Positions 26,690 to 36,045 of a stretch of 64,000 bases of DNA are shown here, one piece after another (positions within the stretch are counted from its first letter, which is position 1; each line of letters starts with the position of its first letter). The position numbers and the translations under genes were made by a program. Under the pieces are notes generated by a model. That model was not told the origin of the DNA. It searched no databases and saw nothing but the letters and a program-made list of their open reading frames with translations. The stretch is from Streptomyces albipurpureus (lineage in GTDB: Bacteria; Actinomycetota; Actinomycetes; Streptomycetales; Streptomycetaceae): NCBI RefSeq assembly GCF_023701525.1, contig NZ_JAMQAW010000032.1:84323-148322 (forward strand). Direction: 5' to 3'.

Positions 26690-27335
26690 AAGAATTCTTC
26701 CCCCCGGGTCCGAATCTCCTGAGCATGACCCGCAGGGGAGCTCGGCGCAGGGTGCGCAGAAGGGTGAAGCCGTCAATGACGATGGGATGGGGGAAACGCT
26801 TCCCGCAAGACGAGGCGGCTGTCCTGGTTCCCATCTGTCCGCCGGCCGATGGGCGTTCATATGGGTGGCCCACATTAGCGAGGCCCCATGAGAACCGCTC
26901 GTGTATTCCGCTTCCTCGGGGTAGAGCGATCCGACGGTGAAGGACTCTTCCCTTCCTCACGTCCCGGCCCCCATCGCCGCCCTCGTCCGTTCGGACGTGA
27001 GCACCCTACGGGTGCGCCCTGGGGACACACACTCGGCCCCATCACAGCCGGCTCACCCCCGCCATCGGGAGAGCTCCCCTCTGGTCGAGAGCCGGCCTCT
27101 GTGCTTCGCTCGGCCCCGTTCGGCGGCCTTGCCGCCCCACCGGCCCCGGTCGGATACCGGGCACGCCCGGTAGTCCTCGGGCAGTGGAGAGCCTGCGCCG
27201 GATGGGCGAAGTGTTGCGGACCACGGGACTCCGGGTCACCCTGATCAGTGACCCAGAAACGACACGTGCTGACTCTTTGCACTCGGGGGTCGGGCGGTCG
27301 AGGAACTGGTCAGGTCGCGGTGAGGAGTCAAGGAC
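26690..27335. other. Intergenic region with an inverted repeat
   Basis: About 645 bases with no supported gene. GGGTCAC (27233-27239) and GTGACCC (27248-27254) form a perfect inverted repeat about 80 bases before the ATPase-like gene, a candidate operator. Confidence 0.45.
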
Positions 27336-27881
27336 ATGCACGGTCAGCCGGCCTGTCGCTACACGGTCGAAGTACAGGCGTCGACAGAGCGAATTCCCCA
27401 GATCCGCCGCATTCTCGCGGCGCATCTACGCCATTGGAAGCTGGAAGCGCATATCGTCCCCGTCTGCCGGGCGGTCGACGAACTGATCGGCAACGTCATC
27501 CAGCACGTCCCCGGCGACAGGGCATGTGAGGTGGAGCTGCGCTGGGCCGGTCGCCATCTGGTGGTGTCGGTGGCGGATCGCGACAGCCGGATGCCTCGGC
27601 TGACGAGTTCCAGTCCGCCGAGGGGCGGCCTTGCCACCGTGGCCCTGCTGAGCGACAGCTGGGGCACCTGCGGCACACCCGGCGGCAAGGTGATCTGGTT
27701 CAGCCGTCGGATCAACGAGGCCCAGCGGGTCCTACCGGCCGCGCCGACCCCTGGCGCGCCCCTACCGGAGGCCAACCTCCTGCCTTCCCTCGCGCCGGTC
27801 CCCTGGGAGGGCGTCGGGGACGCGGTGCGCACGGCGGCCGAAGCCACCCGCGCGGTCACCCGGGCCGCCTGGCTGAGATGA
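27336..27881 (+). CDS. ATP-binding protein, RsbW-like
   Basis: 181 residues with a GHKL ATPase core: N-box RAVDELIGNVIQHV, LVVSVADRDS (G1-like) and RGGLATVALLSDSWG (G2-like). After the domain comes a Pro/Leu-rich tail of about 45 residues. The ATG follows GAGGAGTCAAGGAC. As with the paralogue at 11,492 it may act as an anti-sigma factor kinase or partner of a regulator, but no sigma or anti-sigma-antagonist gene is adjacent. Confidence 0.8.
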   Translation: MHGQPACRYTVEVQASTERIPQIRRILAAHLRHWKLEAHIVPVCRAVDELIGNVIQHVPGDRACEVELRWAGRHLVVSVADRDSRMPRLTSSSPPRGGLATVALLSDSWGTCGTPGGKVIWFSRRINEAQRVLPAAPTPGAPLPEANLLPSLAPVPWEGVGDAVRTAAEATRAVTRAAWLR

Positions 27882-27891
27882 CCATCCGCGG

Positions 27892-28050
27892 TCAGGCACC
27901 GCGCGAGGCCGCCATCCCGAGGGTCAGCAGACCGAGCACCACCCAACCGAACCAGAGCCAGCCATTGCTGCCGAGTGCCGCCGTGTAGGCGGTCACGACC
28001 ACCAGGGCCGAGACCGTGAGCACTCCCATCGCCTTCGTCGATCCGGACAT
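27892..28050 (-). CDS. Small two-helix membrane protein
   Basis: A 52-residue frame: MSGSTKAMG, then helix 1 (VLTVSALVVVTAYTAALG), a short Gly/Asn turn, helix 2 (WLWFGWVVLGLLTLGMA) and a basic end SRGA. A GGAGGG-type site lies upstream on the minus strand. Such short membrane proteins next to ctaG are common in Streptomyces. The function is unknown. Confidence 0.72.
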   Translation of the reverse strand: MSGSTKAMGVLTVSALVVVTAYTAALGSNGWLWFGWVVLGLLTLGMAASRGA

Positions 28051-28172
28051 GAGCCCTCCTTCGACGGCCGACCGTCACAGCTCATGGTCACCCCAGGGCG
28101 GCGCTTCGCGCTACCGCCAGCAGGCACCCGGGGGAAGCAGTCGGGCCTCCGATCGCGCAGGCAGACCCGTCG

Positions 28173-29207
28173 CTACGGTGACGGCACACCCTGACGGTCG
28201 CCGGTGCCCGCCCCCGTCCCACCGCTCCCGCCGCCGGTGCTCTTCCTGTTGCCGCCACCGCCGCTTCGGGCGTGGAGCGAGGCGAGATAGGCGTTGTACG
28301 CCTGGAGCTCCTTGTCACCGTCGCGGTCGGCGGCCCGGTCCGTGCGCCGGGCCTGGCGGTCCTCCGAGCGACGCCACTGGTACACCAGCGCGATCAACAC
28401 CAGCACCGAGGGGATCTCACTGAACGCCCAGGCGATCCCGCCCGCCGCGTTCTGGTCGGCGAGCACATCGATACCGAGTGACGCCGGCGGATTCTGATAC
28501 GCCTTGATCATGGGCTCGCTCGCCATCATCAGAGCGATGCCGAAGAAGGCGTGGAACGGCATCCCGGCGAAGAGTTCCAGCATCCGCATCAGATATCCGG
28601 GCCGGTGCGGTCCCGGATCCACCCCCATGATCGGCCAGAAGAAGATCAGCCCCACGGCGAGGAAATGCACCATCATCGCGATGTGCCCGGGCTTGGACTC
28701 CATCAGGAAGTCAAAGAGCGGGGTGAAGTAGAGGCCGTAGAGGCTCGCGATGAACAGCGGGATCGTGAACACCGGATGCGTCACGACCCGCATGTAGCGA
28801 CTGTGCAGCAGGGCCATCAGCAGCTCACGGGGACCCTTGCGGCCCCGGCCCGCGACCGGCAGCGCCCGCAGTGCCAGTGTCACCGGTGCGCCCAGGAGCA
28901 GCACGATCGGCGAGAGCATGCTGATCACCATGTGCTGGACCATGTGCGCGCTAAACATGACCATGCCGTAGTCATTGAGCTTGGTGCACGTCACCAGTGC
29001 CACGCTCAGCACACCGATGACGAAGAAGACCGTCCGGCTCACCTGCCAGGAGTCGCCGCGCTTGCGCAGCCGCAGCACACCCCAGCCGTAGAGCAGCAGC
29101 GCCAGCACGCAGCCGATCAGGAAGAAGAGGTCAGGGGAGAACTCCAAGGCCCGTCCCAGCGTGAACGGCGGCAGATCCATGGTCGTGCCGTGCCCGCTGT
29201 GATCCAT
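28173..29207 (-). CDS. Cytochrome c oxidase assembly protein, CtaG (caa3) family
   Basis: 344 residues with about seven membrane helices. The family's conserved histidine segments are visible: FSAHMVQHMVISMLSP, SKPGHIAMMVHFLAVG and ELFAGMPFHAFFGIALM. The protein is thought to help insert copper into the terminal oxidase. A long Gly/Ser/Arg cytoplasmic tail follows the last helix. The ATG at 29207 follows AGGAGCCGGCGG. Monocistronic or with the small membrane gene downstream. Confidence 0.92.
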   Translation of the reverse strand: MDHSGHGTTMDLPPFTLGRALEFSPDLFFLIGCVLALLLYGWGVLRLRKRGDSWQVSRTVFFVIGVLSVALVTCTKLNDYGMVMFSAHMVQHMVISMLSPIVLLLGAPVTLALRALPVAGRGRKGPRELLMALLHSRYMRVVTHPVFTIPLFIASLYGLYFTPLFDFLMESKPGHIAMMVHFLAVGLIFFWPIMGVDPGPHRPGYLMRMLELFAGMPFHAFFGIALMMASEPMIKAYQNPPASLGIDVLADQNAAGGIAWAFSEIPSVLVLIALVYQWRRSEDRQARRTDRAADRDGDKELQAYNAYLASLHARSGGGGNRKSTGGGSGGTGAGTGDRQGVPSP

Positions 29208-29260
29208 CCGCCGGCTCCTGTTTCGTACTGGGTTGTCCGCTTGCCTGCACCAGAGTAGAA

Positions 29261-29292
29261 CTGCCCCCGGCGGAGACTTCCGCCGGGGGCAG
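29261..29292. terminator. Terminator between pfkA and ctaG
   Basis: CTGCCCCCGGCGGA (29261-29274) pairs perfectly with TCCGCCGGGGGCAG (29279-29292), loop GACT. It lies just after the stop of pfkA on the minus strand. Confidence 0.92.
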
Positions 29293-29311
29293 CTCCCTCA
29301 TCTCTGAGGCC

Positions 29312-30337
29312 CTACAGCACGACCCGCGCCTCGGCGTAGCGCGCGTCGGGGACGGTCTTCAACGTCTCCACGGCGCTCTTCAACGGGACCATGGTGATGT
29401 CCGTGCCCCGCAGTGCGGTCATCATGCCGAATTCGCCCCGGTGCGCAGCCTCCACCGCGTGCCAGCCGAACCGGGTGGCGAGGACCCGGTCGTACGCCGT
29501 GGGCGTACCACCGCGCTGCACATGCCCGAGGATCACCGGGCGGGCCTCCTTGTTGAGGCGCTGCTCCAGTTCGATCGAGAGCTGCCGGGCGACACCCGCG
29601 AAGCGCTCGTGCCCGTAGATGTCCTTGCCGCCCTCGTCCCAGTGCATCGAGCCCTCCTGGGGCTTCGCGCCCTCGGCGACCACGACGATGGCGAATCGCT
29701 TTCCCGCGTCGAACCGCTGGGAGACCCGCTTGGTCAGCTCCTGGATGTCGAAGGGGCGCTCCGGGACCACGATGGCGTGGGCGCCGGCGGCCATGCCGGA
29801 GTGGAGGGCGATCCAACCCGTGTGTCGACCCATGACCTCGACGATCAGTACCCGCTGGTGGGACTCCGCGGTGGTCTTCAACCGGTCGAGGGCTTCCGTC
29901 GCCACACCCACGGCGGTGTCGAAGCCGAAGGTGACATCGGTCGAGGCGATGTCGTTGTCGATCGTCTTCGGTACCCCGACGATCGGCAAGCCGCCCTCGG
30001 AGAGCAGATGTGCCGCTTTGAGGGTGCCTTCGCCACCGATGGGGATGATGGCGTCCAAGCCAAGATCAGCCACATGGCCTTTGGCGCGTTCTACACCGTC
30101 CCGCAGATGTTCGGGACGGACCCGGGAAGATCCGAGGATGGTGCCGCCACGCGCCAGGATGCCGCCCACCGCGTCAAGATCGAGCTTGCGGTAGTCGCAC
30201 TCCAGAAGACCCTTCCAACCGTCGTGGAAGCCTATGACCTCGTCACCGTGGTCAACGACCGCGCGATGCACGACGGAGCGGATGACGGCGTTCAGACCGG
30301 GGCAGTCGCCGCCGGAGGTGAGTACACCAATGCGCAT
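29312..30337 (-). CDS. pfkA: 6-phosphofructokinase
   Basis: 341 residues from the ATG at 30337, giving the family N terminus MRIGVLTSGGDCPGLNAVIR. GGEGTLKAA, the catalytic PKTIDNDIASTD, VEVMGRHTGWIAL and VILGHVQRGGTPTAYDR confirm it. It phosphorylates fructose 6-phosphate in glycolysis. The length and the Gly-Glu-Gly pattern in GGEGTL (rather than GGDGS) fit the actinobacterial PPi/ATP-type group III enzymes; the donor is ATP for the characterised Streptomyces enzyme. Upstream in-frame sequence of 57 codons is not homologous. Confidence 0.95.
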   Translation of the reverse strand: MRIGVLTSGGDCPGLNAVIRSVVHRAVVDHGDEVIGFHDGWKGLLECDYRKLDLDAVGGILARGGTILGSSRVRPEHLRDGVERAKGHVADLGLDAIIPIGGEGTLKAAHLLSEGGLPIVGVPKTIDNDIASTDVTFGFDTAVGVATEALDRLKTTAESHQRVLIVEVMGRHTGWIALHSGMAAGAHAIVVPERPFDIQELTKRVSQRFDAGKRFAIVVVAEGAKPQEGSMHWDEGGKDIYGHERFAGVARQLSIELEQRLNKEARPVILGHVQRGGTPTAYDRVLATRFGWHAVEAAHRGEFGMMTALRGTDITMVPLKSAVETLKTVPDARYAEARVVL

Positions 30338-30512
30338 TGCCCGAGTACCTTTGCAAACGTGGGCCGACTCCCGGACCACGTCGTCCGGTTGTATCAACGC
30401 CACCCTACCGGCGCGAGGTGGCGAGAACCGAACTGAGCGTCCGAGTGATGGACGGCTCACATCCCACTTGCGTACGAGTGGGGACGTTCCACTCGCCCCG
30501 CGTGACATGACG

Positions 30513-30543
30513 GTGCCCGGGGTGCTGTCGCAACCCCGGGCAC
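30513..30543 (-). terminator. Terminator of the murT-gatD operon
   Basis: GTGCCCGGGGT (30513-30523) pairs with ACCCCGGGCAC (30533-30543), 9-base loop, 24 bases after the gatD stop. Confidence 0.85.
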
Positions 30544-30566
30544 TGAGTCGTTGACGGTCGCGGCGA

Positions 30567-31301
30567 TCACGCCGGCTGGGTCGCAGCGGCGATCCGCTCC
30601 GCCCGCAGCGCCTCGAACCACCGGTCGTCCGTCGGCGGTAGCGCGTTCACGTCCAGGGCCAGCTTCAGCAGCAGATCCGCGATCTGCGGATTGCGTGCCA
30701 TGACCGGGCCGTGCATATAGGTGCCGAAGACGGTGTCGTTGTAGGCGCCCTCGGTACCGTCGCCCGTGCCGTTGCCCCGGCCGATGACCGTACGGGCGAA
30801 GGGGCGGGCGGTGGGGCCGAGATGGGTGATGCCCTGGTGGTTCTCGAACCCCGTCAGCTGCGGGAGCCCGAACCGGGGGTCGATGTCGCCGAGCACATCG
30901 CCCACACAGCGCTCGCCCTCGCCACGGGTGGAGATCACATCGATCAGCCCCAGGCCCTGCTCGCGCTCACCGAGGTCATTGATGAACTCATGACCCAGGA
31001 TCTGGTAGCCGGCGCAGACCGAGAAGATGATCGCCCCGTTGGAGGCGGCCCGGGAGAGCCCGCCGTCGCGACGTAGCCGCTCGGCCGCGAGCCGCTGCGG
31101 ACGGTCCTCACCGCCACCGATCAGGTAGATGTCACCCGAGGTGGGGATCGGCTGGTCGCTGCGCACGTCGATGCGCATCACATCGAGCCCGCGCTGTCGG
31201 GCCCGGCGCTCCACGACGAGCGCATTGCCCTGGTCGCCGTAGGTGCTGAGGAGGTCCGGGTAGATCCAGACCAGCCGCAGACTGTTGTCGCTCATTCTCA
31301 T
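30567..31301 (-). CDS. gatD: Lipid II isoglutaminyl synthase, glutaminase subunit
   Basis: 244 residues of the class I glutamine amidotransferase fold, CobB/CobQ-like. The nucleophile is Cys96 in FSVCAGYQILG; the histidine lies in FGTYMHGPV. LVWIYPDLLSTYGDQGN at the start is typical of GatD. It releases ammonia from glutamine for the MurT partner, which amidates the D-Glu of lipid II. murT lies directly upstream, and the pair is the known operon. Two ATGs (31301, 31295) are possible; the first has better spacing from AGAGG, the second matches annotated orthologues. Confidence 0.93.
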   Translation of the reverse strand: MRMSDNSLRLVWIYPDLLSTYGDQGNALVVERRARQRGLDVMRIDVRSDQPIPTSGDIYLIGGGEDRPQRLAAERLRRDGGLSRAASNGAIIFSVCAGYQILGHEFINDLGEREQGLGLIDVISTRGEGERCVGDVLGDIDPRFGLPQLTGFENHQGITHLGPTARPFARTVIGRGNGTGDGTEGAYNDTVFGTYMHGPVMARNPQIADLLLKLALDVNALPPTDDRWFEALRAERIAAATQPA

Positions 31302-31357
31302 GGGAATCCTCTGACGTCGTTCTCCGGTCGGCTGCCGGTCTGCTTCGGGTCCGCGGA

Positions 31358-32596
31358 TCAGTTGCCGACGCGGCGGCGTACATCCTGGAAGGCGGTGTAG
31401 TTGGCGATCAGCTCGATCCGCCCGGGCGGGGCGTTGTACACCGCGTCGTCGACCGTGTCACAGACCTGGAACTCCAGACCCGCGACTTCCAGGCGGACCG
31501 CGAGGTCCAGTCGGCGGTCGCCGATGACGAAGATCGGATGGCCCCGGAGACGGGTGTAGTCGACGTCCCAGAGCCAGGAGGTGTCCGTGCCGTCCGCACC
31601 GCGGGCGTTCACGGAGAGGATGACCGGGGTCGGCGGTGGGTCGATCAGTGAGAACGTCTCCAGCCAGCCCGCCGGGTTCTTGGCCAGCAGCAGCCGCAGC
31701 TCGCGGTTCATGAAGGTGACCACGTCATAGCGGCCCGCGACGGCCTGGACCGAGTACATGCGCTCCAGGGCGACCTGCGGCGGGACACCGAAGCAGGCGG
31801 CCACGGCGGCCGAGGTGGCGGCATTCGCCTTGTTGGCCCGGCCGGGGAGCTGAAGCCGGATCGGCCAGGCGGAGCCATGCGGGTCCAGTACATGGTCGCC
31901 GCGGAGCACCCAGCTGGGGGCCGGGCGGCGGAAACCGCACTCACCGCAGAACCAGTCGTCGCCGGGGCGCTGCATCACACCGCCGCAGGACGGGCAGGAC
32001 CAGGCGTCGTCCTTCCACTCCTGGCCGGCTGCCACCCACACCACATTGGGGGAGGAGGAGGCGGACCAGACGATCAGCGGGTCATCGGCGTTGGCGATGA
32101 CGATCGCCTTGGAACCGGCGAGCCCCTCACGCCACTTCTCGGCGAGCATCCGGGTCTCGGCCGCACGGTCGAGCTGGTCGCGGGAGAGGTTGAGGAGGGC
32201 GATGGCCTTGGGCGTCACATCCCTGGCCACACCGGCGAGATATTTCTCGTCCACCTCGATCACCCCGAACTTGGCGTCCGAGCCACCGGCGAGGGCCGAG
32301 GTGATACCGGCCGGCATATTGGCGCCGAGCGCATTGGACACGACCGGGCCGGCGGCTCTCAGCGCCTCAGCGATCAGCCGGGTGGTGGTGGTCTTGCCGT
32401 TGGTCGCCGACACGAGAACGACGTCCAGGTGCTGCGCCAGCCGCCCCAGCAGATCGGGGTCGAGTTTGAGCGCGACCCGGCCGCCGATCACCGAACCGCT
32501 GCCCCGTCCAGCGGCGCGCGAGACCGCGGCCGCGGCTTTACCCGCCGTCACGGCGAGCTTGGCGCGTGGCGTCAGTGGCTCCGAGTTGCCTGACAT
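31358..32596 (-). CDS. murT: Lipid II isoglutaminyl synthase, Mur-ligase subunit
   Basis: 412 residues, a Mur-ligase-like ATPase. P-loop SATNGKTTTT (about residues 63-72), then EVDEKYL and NLSRDQLDR as in Mur ligases. A zinc-ribbon insertion with two CxxC pairs (CPSCGG and CGECG) is characteristic of MurT, and the C-terminal DUF1727 region follows. It activates the alpha-carboxyl of D-glutamate in lipid II for amidation with ammonia from GatD. The start at MSGNSEPL is chosen because the GGAGG lies just upstream, inside the longer open frame. Confidence 0.94.
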   Translation of the reverse strand: MSGNSEPLTPRAKLAVTAGKAAAAVSRAAGRGSGSVIGGRVALKLDPDLLGRLAQHLDVVLVSATNGKTTTTRLIAEALRAAGPVVSNALGANMPAGITSALAGGSDAKFGVIEVDEKYLAGVARDVTPKAIALLNLSRDQLDRAAETRMLAEKWREGLAGSKAIVIANADDPLIVWSASSSPNVVWVAAGQEWKDDAWSCPSCGGVMQRPGDDWFCGECGFRRPAPSWVLRGDHVLDPHGSAWPIRLQLPGRANKANAATSAAVAACFGVPPQVALERMYSVQAVAGRYDVVTFMNRELRLLLAKNPAGWLETFSLIDPPPTPVILSVNARGADGTDTSWLWDVDYTRLRGHPIFVIGDRRLDLAVRLEVAGLEFQVCDTVDDAVYNAPPGRIELIANYTAFQDVRRRVGN

Positions 32597-32709
32597 CGTC
32601 CTTGATCCTCCTTGCATTGGTCCCGCCCAGCCTATCCAGGTCCGGCGCAACGGCCCTACCTCGGCACCGCCGGAGATGGGAGGCTCGTGCCGAACGTACG
32701 CTTACGGCC

Positions 32710-33279
32710 ATGCGAAATCGGCGAATCCCCGGCAGTACGGGACGTGTGAGGCCGATGAGCCTCATCGGCGATCCGGTGCTGCACACACCCTGCGAGAGTG
32801 TCACCGACTTCGGCCAGGAGCTAAATCAGCTTGTCGAGGACATGTTCGCGACGATGTACGCGGCCCGTGGGGTGGGACTCGCGGCGAATCAGGTGGGCCT
32901 CGGAGTGCGGGTGTTCGTCTATGACTGCCCGGACGACGACGATGTACGCCATCTCGGACATGTCGTCAATCCGACGTTGGTGGCGGTGGACGGGGTCACG
33001 CTCCGAGGGTCCGAAGGGTGTCTTTCGCTGCCTGGACTTGAGGCGGGGACCGAGCGATACGACATCGCGGTGGTGGAGGGAGTGACCAAGGAGGGCACTC
33101 CGGTGCGGGTGGAGGGGACGGGATTCTTCGCCCGTTGCCTCCAGCACGAGTGCGACCATGTGGAGGGTGTGGTGTACGCGGATCGAGTCACCGGGTGGCG
33201 CCGTTCACGGCTGCTGCGCGCGGTGCGCCGGGCGCCTTGGGCCCCGGCGCGGCTCCCCGCACGGCGGGTACTCCCCTGA
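32710..33279 (+). CDS. def: Peptide deformylase
   Basis: 189 residues. The three deformylase motifs are intact: GVGLAANQ (motif 1), EGCLSLPG with metal ligand Cys104 (motif 2) and QHECDH with His146, Glu147 and His150 (motif 3). The enzyme removes the N-formyl group from new proteins. The C terminus is extended by a basic Arg/Ala/Pro tail. Streptomyces have several copies; this one beside murT/gatD is a conserved location. A later ATG at 32755 is an alternative start. Confidence 0.94.
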   Translation: MRNRRIPGSTGRVRPMSLIGDPVLHTPCESVTDFGQELNQLVEDMFATMYAARGVGLAANQVGLGVRVFVYDCPDDDDVRHLGHVVNPTLVAVDGVTLRGSEGCLSLPGLEAGTERYDIAVVEGVTKEGTPVRVEGTGFFARCLQHECDHVEGVVYADRVTGWRRSRLLRAVRRAPWAPARLPARRVLP

Positions 33280-33433
33280 GCCCCGGACCATCGCCAAGTC
33301 CCGGACTCCGCGGTGTGCTGCGTCCGACGTGGGTGCGGGCGCCTGGTGGAGGGCGCCGCCGACTCGATCCGGCCTGGTCGAACCAGGTACCGCGGGGCGG
33401 TGGCGCGGTGGCTGGTGTCCCTGGTGCGGGGCC

Positions 33434-34081
33434 TCAGAACTGCGGCCCGCCCGCGCGGTCCCCCACCGCTGCGAGTCGCCCCCACAGCAGGTCCGCCAGG
33501 CACCGCACCAACTCGGCCCGGGAGCAGGGGCGCTCCCCGAGCCACCAGTCGCCCGCGGCGTGCATCATTCCGACGATCCCATGACCCCACACTCGGGCGA
33601 GCCGCTCCCCGTCCGGCCCCAGTTCGACCCGCTCATGGATCACCTGGGCCAACTCCTCACCCAGCCGCCGCAGTAGGGGAGCTGAGTGGCGGCCCACGTC
33701 GAAGCCTCCCTCGGTCGGCTGGTGGTCCTCCGCCGGATGCATCAGAAAGCGGTACACCTGGGGTCGCAGCTCAATGGCGGAGAGATAGGTGTCGAGGGTG
33801 GCCTCGACCCGCTCCCGTCGTTCCGCGGGTGCGTCCAGTGCCGCTCTGAGCGACCCGAGCAGGGCGTCGGTGTGACGCTTCGCCAGGGCTCGGTAGAGGC
33901 CGCCCTTGTCCCCGAAGTGCCGGTACAGGATGGGCTTGGTGATGCCCGCCTCCGCGGCGATGGCGTTCATCGACGCATGGGGTCCATCCCTGAGGACCAC
34001 CCGGTCAGCCGCTTCCAGTAGTTCCCGGCGCCGCTGCTGTGCCGGCCGATCTTGGTCGGAGGGCTGCTGTGTGGTCTCCAT
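33434..34081 (-). CDS. TetR-family regulator
   Basis: 215 residues from ATG at 34081. Helix-turn-helix: RRRELLEAADRVVLRDGPHA, then AIAAEAGITKPILYRHFGDKG. The C-terminal ligand domain contains TYLSAIELRPQVYRFLMHPA, a pattern of regulators of fatty-acid metabolism and multidrug pumps. It is divergent from an acyl-CoA dehydrogenase, with repeated GTTAC half-sites in between, and so is its probable repressor. Confidence 0.92.
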   Translation of the reverse strand: METTQQPSDQDRPAQQRRRELLEAADRVVLRDGPHASMNAIAAEAGITKPILYRHFGDKGGLYRALAKRHTDALLGSLRAALDAPAERRERVEATLDTYLSAIELRPQVYRFLMHPAEDHQPTEGGFDVGRHSAPLLRRLGEELAQVIHERVELGPDGERLARVWGHGIVGMMHAAGDWWLGERPCSRAELVRCLADLLWGRLAAVGDRAGGPQF

Positions 34082-34186
34082 GCGTGTATCTCCCCGCCCG
34101 AGCGATTGCGTGACGCCTGGGAAAACTAACACCCTCCAGAGGCCTCAGGGAGTTCGATCCCTCGGCGGTTGACACGCGCTACCAAG

Positions 34187-34216
34187 CGGTAACAGACTGA
34201 AGTTACCGGAAGTAAC
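34187..34216. promoter_or_regulatory. Probable TetR operator, divergent promoter region
   Basis: CGGTAAC (34187-34193) and GTTACCG (34202-34208) are perfect inverted arms with an 8-base spacer; a third half-site GTAAC follows at 34212-34216. A TTGACA at 34169-34174 could be a -35 box reading toward the acyl-CoA dehydrogenase, whose ATG is at 34247. Confidence 0.68.
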
Positions 34217-34246
34217 AGCTGGTGCCGTCGCAGCCTTGGAGGGGAC

Positions 34247-35473
34247 ATGGCCGGGTTCACCTTTGAACTCAACGAGGACCAGAAGCAGATCCGCGACTGG
34301 CTGCACGGCTTTGCCTCCGAGGTGATGCGTCCGGCCGCGGCCGAGTGGGACGAGCGCGAGGAGACTCCCTGGCCGGTCATCCAGGAGGCGGCGAAGGCGG
34401 GGATCTACTCACTCGACTTCTACGCCCAGCAGTACTTCGACCCCACGGGTCTCGGCCTACCGATGGCCATGGAGGAACTCTTCTGGGGTGACGCGGGTCT
34501 CGCCCTCTCCATCGTGGGCACCGGACTCGCCGCCGTCGGTGTGCTGACCAATGGCACCGAGGAGCAGATCGGCACCTGGATACCGCAGATGTACGGCGAT
34601 GCCCATGACGTCAAGGTCGCCGCCTTCTGCTCGTCGGAGCCGGACGCCGGCTCCGACGTGGCCGCCATGCGCACCCGTGCCCGCTATGACGAGACCAAGG
34701 ACGAATGGGTCCTCAACGGAACCAAGACGTGGGTCACCAACGGTGGAATCGCCCAGGTGCATGTGGTGGTGGCGGTCATTGACCCCGAGGCCGGTTCCAA
34801 GGGCCATGCCTCCTTCGTCATCCCGCCCGGCACTCCGGGGCTGGCCCAGGGCCAGAAGTTCCACAAGCACGGCATTCGCGCCTCGCACACGGCCGAAGTG
34901 GTCCTCGACGACGTGCGAATACCCGGCCACTGCCTGCTCGGCGGCAAAGAGAGGCTCGATGAGCGTCTCGCTCGAACGCGAGAGTTGGCTACCACCCCTG
35001 ACTCCCGGGTCAGGAATGCGGCCATGGCGACCTTCGAGGCATCCCGACCCGTGGTGGGCGCGATGGCGGTGGGCACGGCGAGGGCCGCGTACGAGATCGC
35101 CCTCGACTACGCCAAGATCCGCCAGCAGTTCGGCCGCCCCATCATCGACAATCAGGGCATCGCCTTCCAACTCGCCGACATGCGCACCGGGATCGACGCG
35201 GCACGGTTGCTGGTGTGGCGCGCCTCCTGGATGGCGGCGAGCGGCAAGCCGTTCACCTCGGCCGAGGGCTCGATGGCCAAGCTGTACGCCAGTGAGGCAG
35301 CCCAACGGGTCACCGCTCAGGCCATCCAGATCCTCGGCGGCAATGGATTCACCCGCGAGTACCCGGTGGAGCGGATGCATCGGGACGCGGCCATCTACAC
35401 GATCTTCGAGGGGACCAGTGAGATCCAGCGACTGGTGATCGCACGCGCTCTGGCGGGGGTGCCGATCCGCTGA
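34247..35473 (+). CDS. Acyl-CoA dehydrogenase
   Basis: 408 residues, full length for the family. N-terminal helical domain (FELNEDQKQIRDWLHGFASE), middle beta-domain with AFCSSEPDAGSDVAAMRT and GTKTWVTNGG (FAD contacts), and C-terminal helical domain with QFGRPIIDNQGIAFQLADM and ILGGNGFTREYPVERMHRDA. The catalytic base is expected in the IFEGTSEIQR segment near residue 390. It oxidises an acyl-CoA with FAD; chain length unknown. Regulated in all likelihood by the divergent TetR. Confidence 0.95.
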   Translation: MAGFTFELNEDQKQIRDWLHGFASEVMRPAAAEWDEREETPWPVIQEAAKAGIYSLDFYAQQYFDPTGLGLPMAMEELFWGDAGLALSIVGTGLAAVGVLTNGTEEQIGTWIPQMYGDAHDVKVAAFCSSEPDAGSDVAAMRTRARYDETKDEWVLNGTKTWVTNGGIAQVHVVVAVIDPEAGSKGHASFVIPPGTPGLAQGQKFHKHGIRASHTAEVVLDDVRIPGHCLLGGKERLDERLARTRELATTPDSRVRNAAMATFEASRPVVGAMAVGTARAAYEIALDYAKIRQQFGRPIIDNQGIAFQLADMRTGIDAARLLVWRASWMAASGKPFTSAEGSMAKLYASEAAQRVTAQAIQILGGNGFTREYPVERMHRDAAIYTIFEGTSEIQRLVIARALAGVPIR

Positions 35474-36045
35474 CTTCCGGGCCGGGCCTGCTCGACGCCC
35501 CCTTCGGCCAACGGCGTTTGCCCCGTTCCCGAAGAGCCGGGGTTCCCGAAGAGCCGGTGCTCTCCACGGGCCCGTGCTCTCCCAGGGCCGGCCGTCGGAT
35601 TCTCAGGCACCTCGCCCGCACCGCGGATGTGCGCATGGCGAGGACGAGTGCGATGGCCCAGCCGATGAAGCCCCGCCGAAGAGCAGACTGACCAGCGGGA
35701 CCGGAGAGCGATGGTCCGTGCTCGGTTCAACGCGATCATGGACGGGGCCGGGAAGATCTACAAGCTCTGACCCCGATGATCACCTACCGCGCCATTTCCC
35801 CGGTCGGCGTCTCTGGAGATCAACGTGATGGCTCACCGTACCCGTGGGGTGAACGGGGCCCGTGCCGTTCAGCCTGGAGGAAGACCCGTGCCCGGTGCTG
35901 AGTTCACCCATCCAGCGGGGTGGCCCACCTGCGAGACGACCAGGGCGGCGCTCCCCTGCCTGGTAGGAGCGGCCGCTGGGGCCGGAGCGAGCCCGGCAGC
36001 TGCCCGCCTGGGGTGGAGTAGATGCCGGACTCGGAGCGCACCCGG
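35474..36045. other. Region without a supported gene
   Basis: About 570 bases. Several short open frames exist but none has a recognisable domain or a good start. No strong hairpin seen. Confidence 0.4.
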
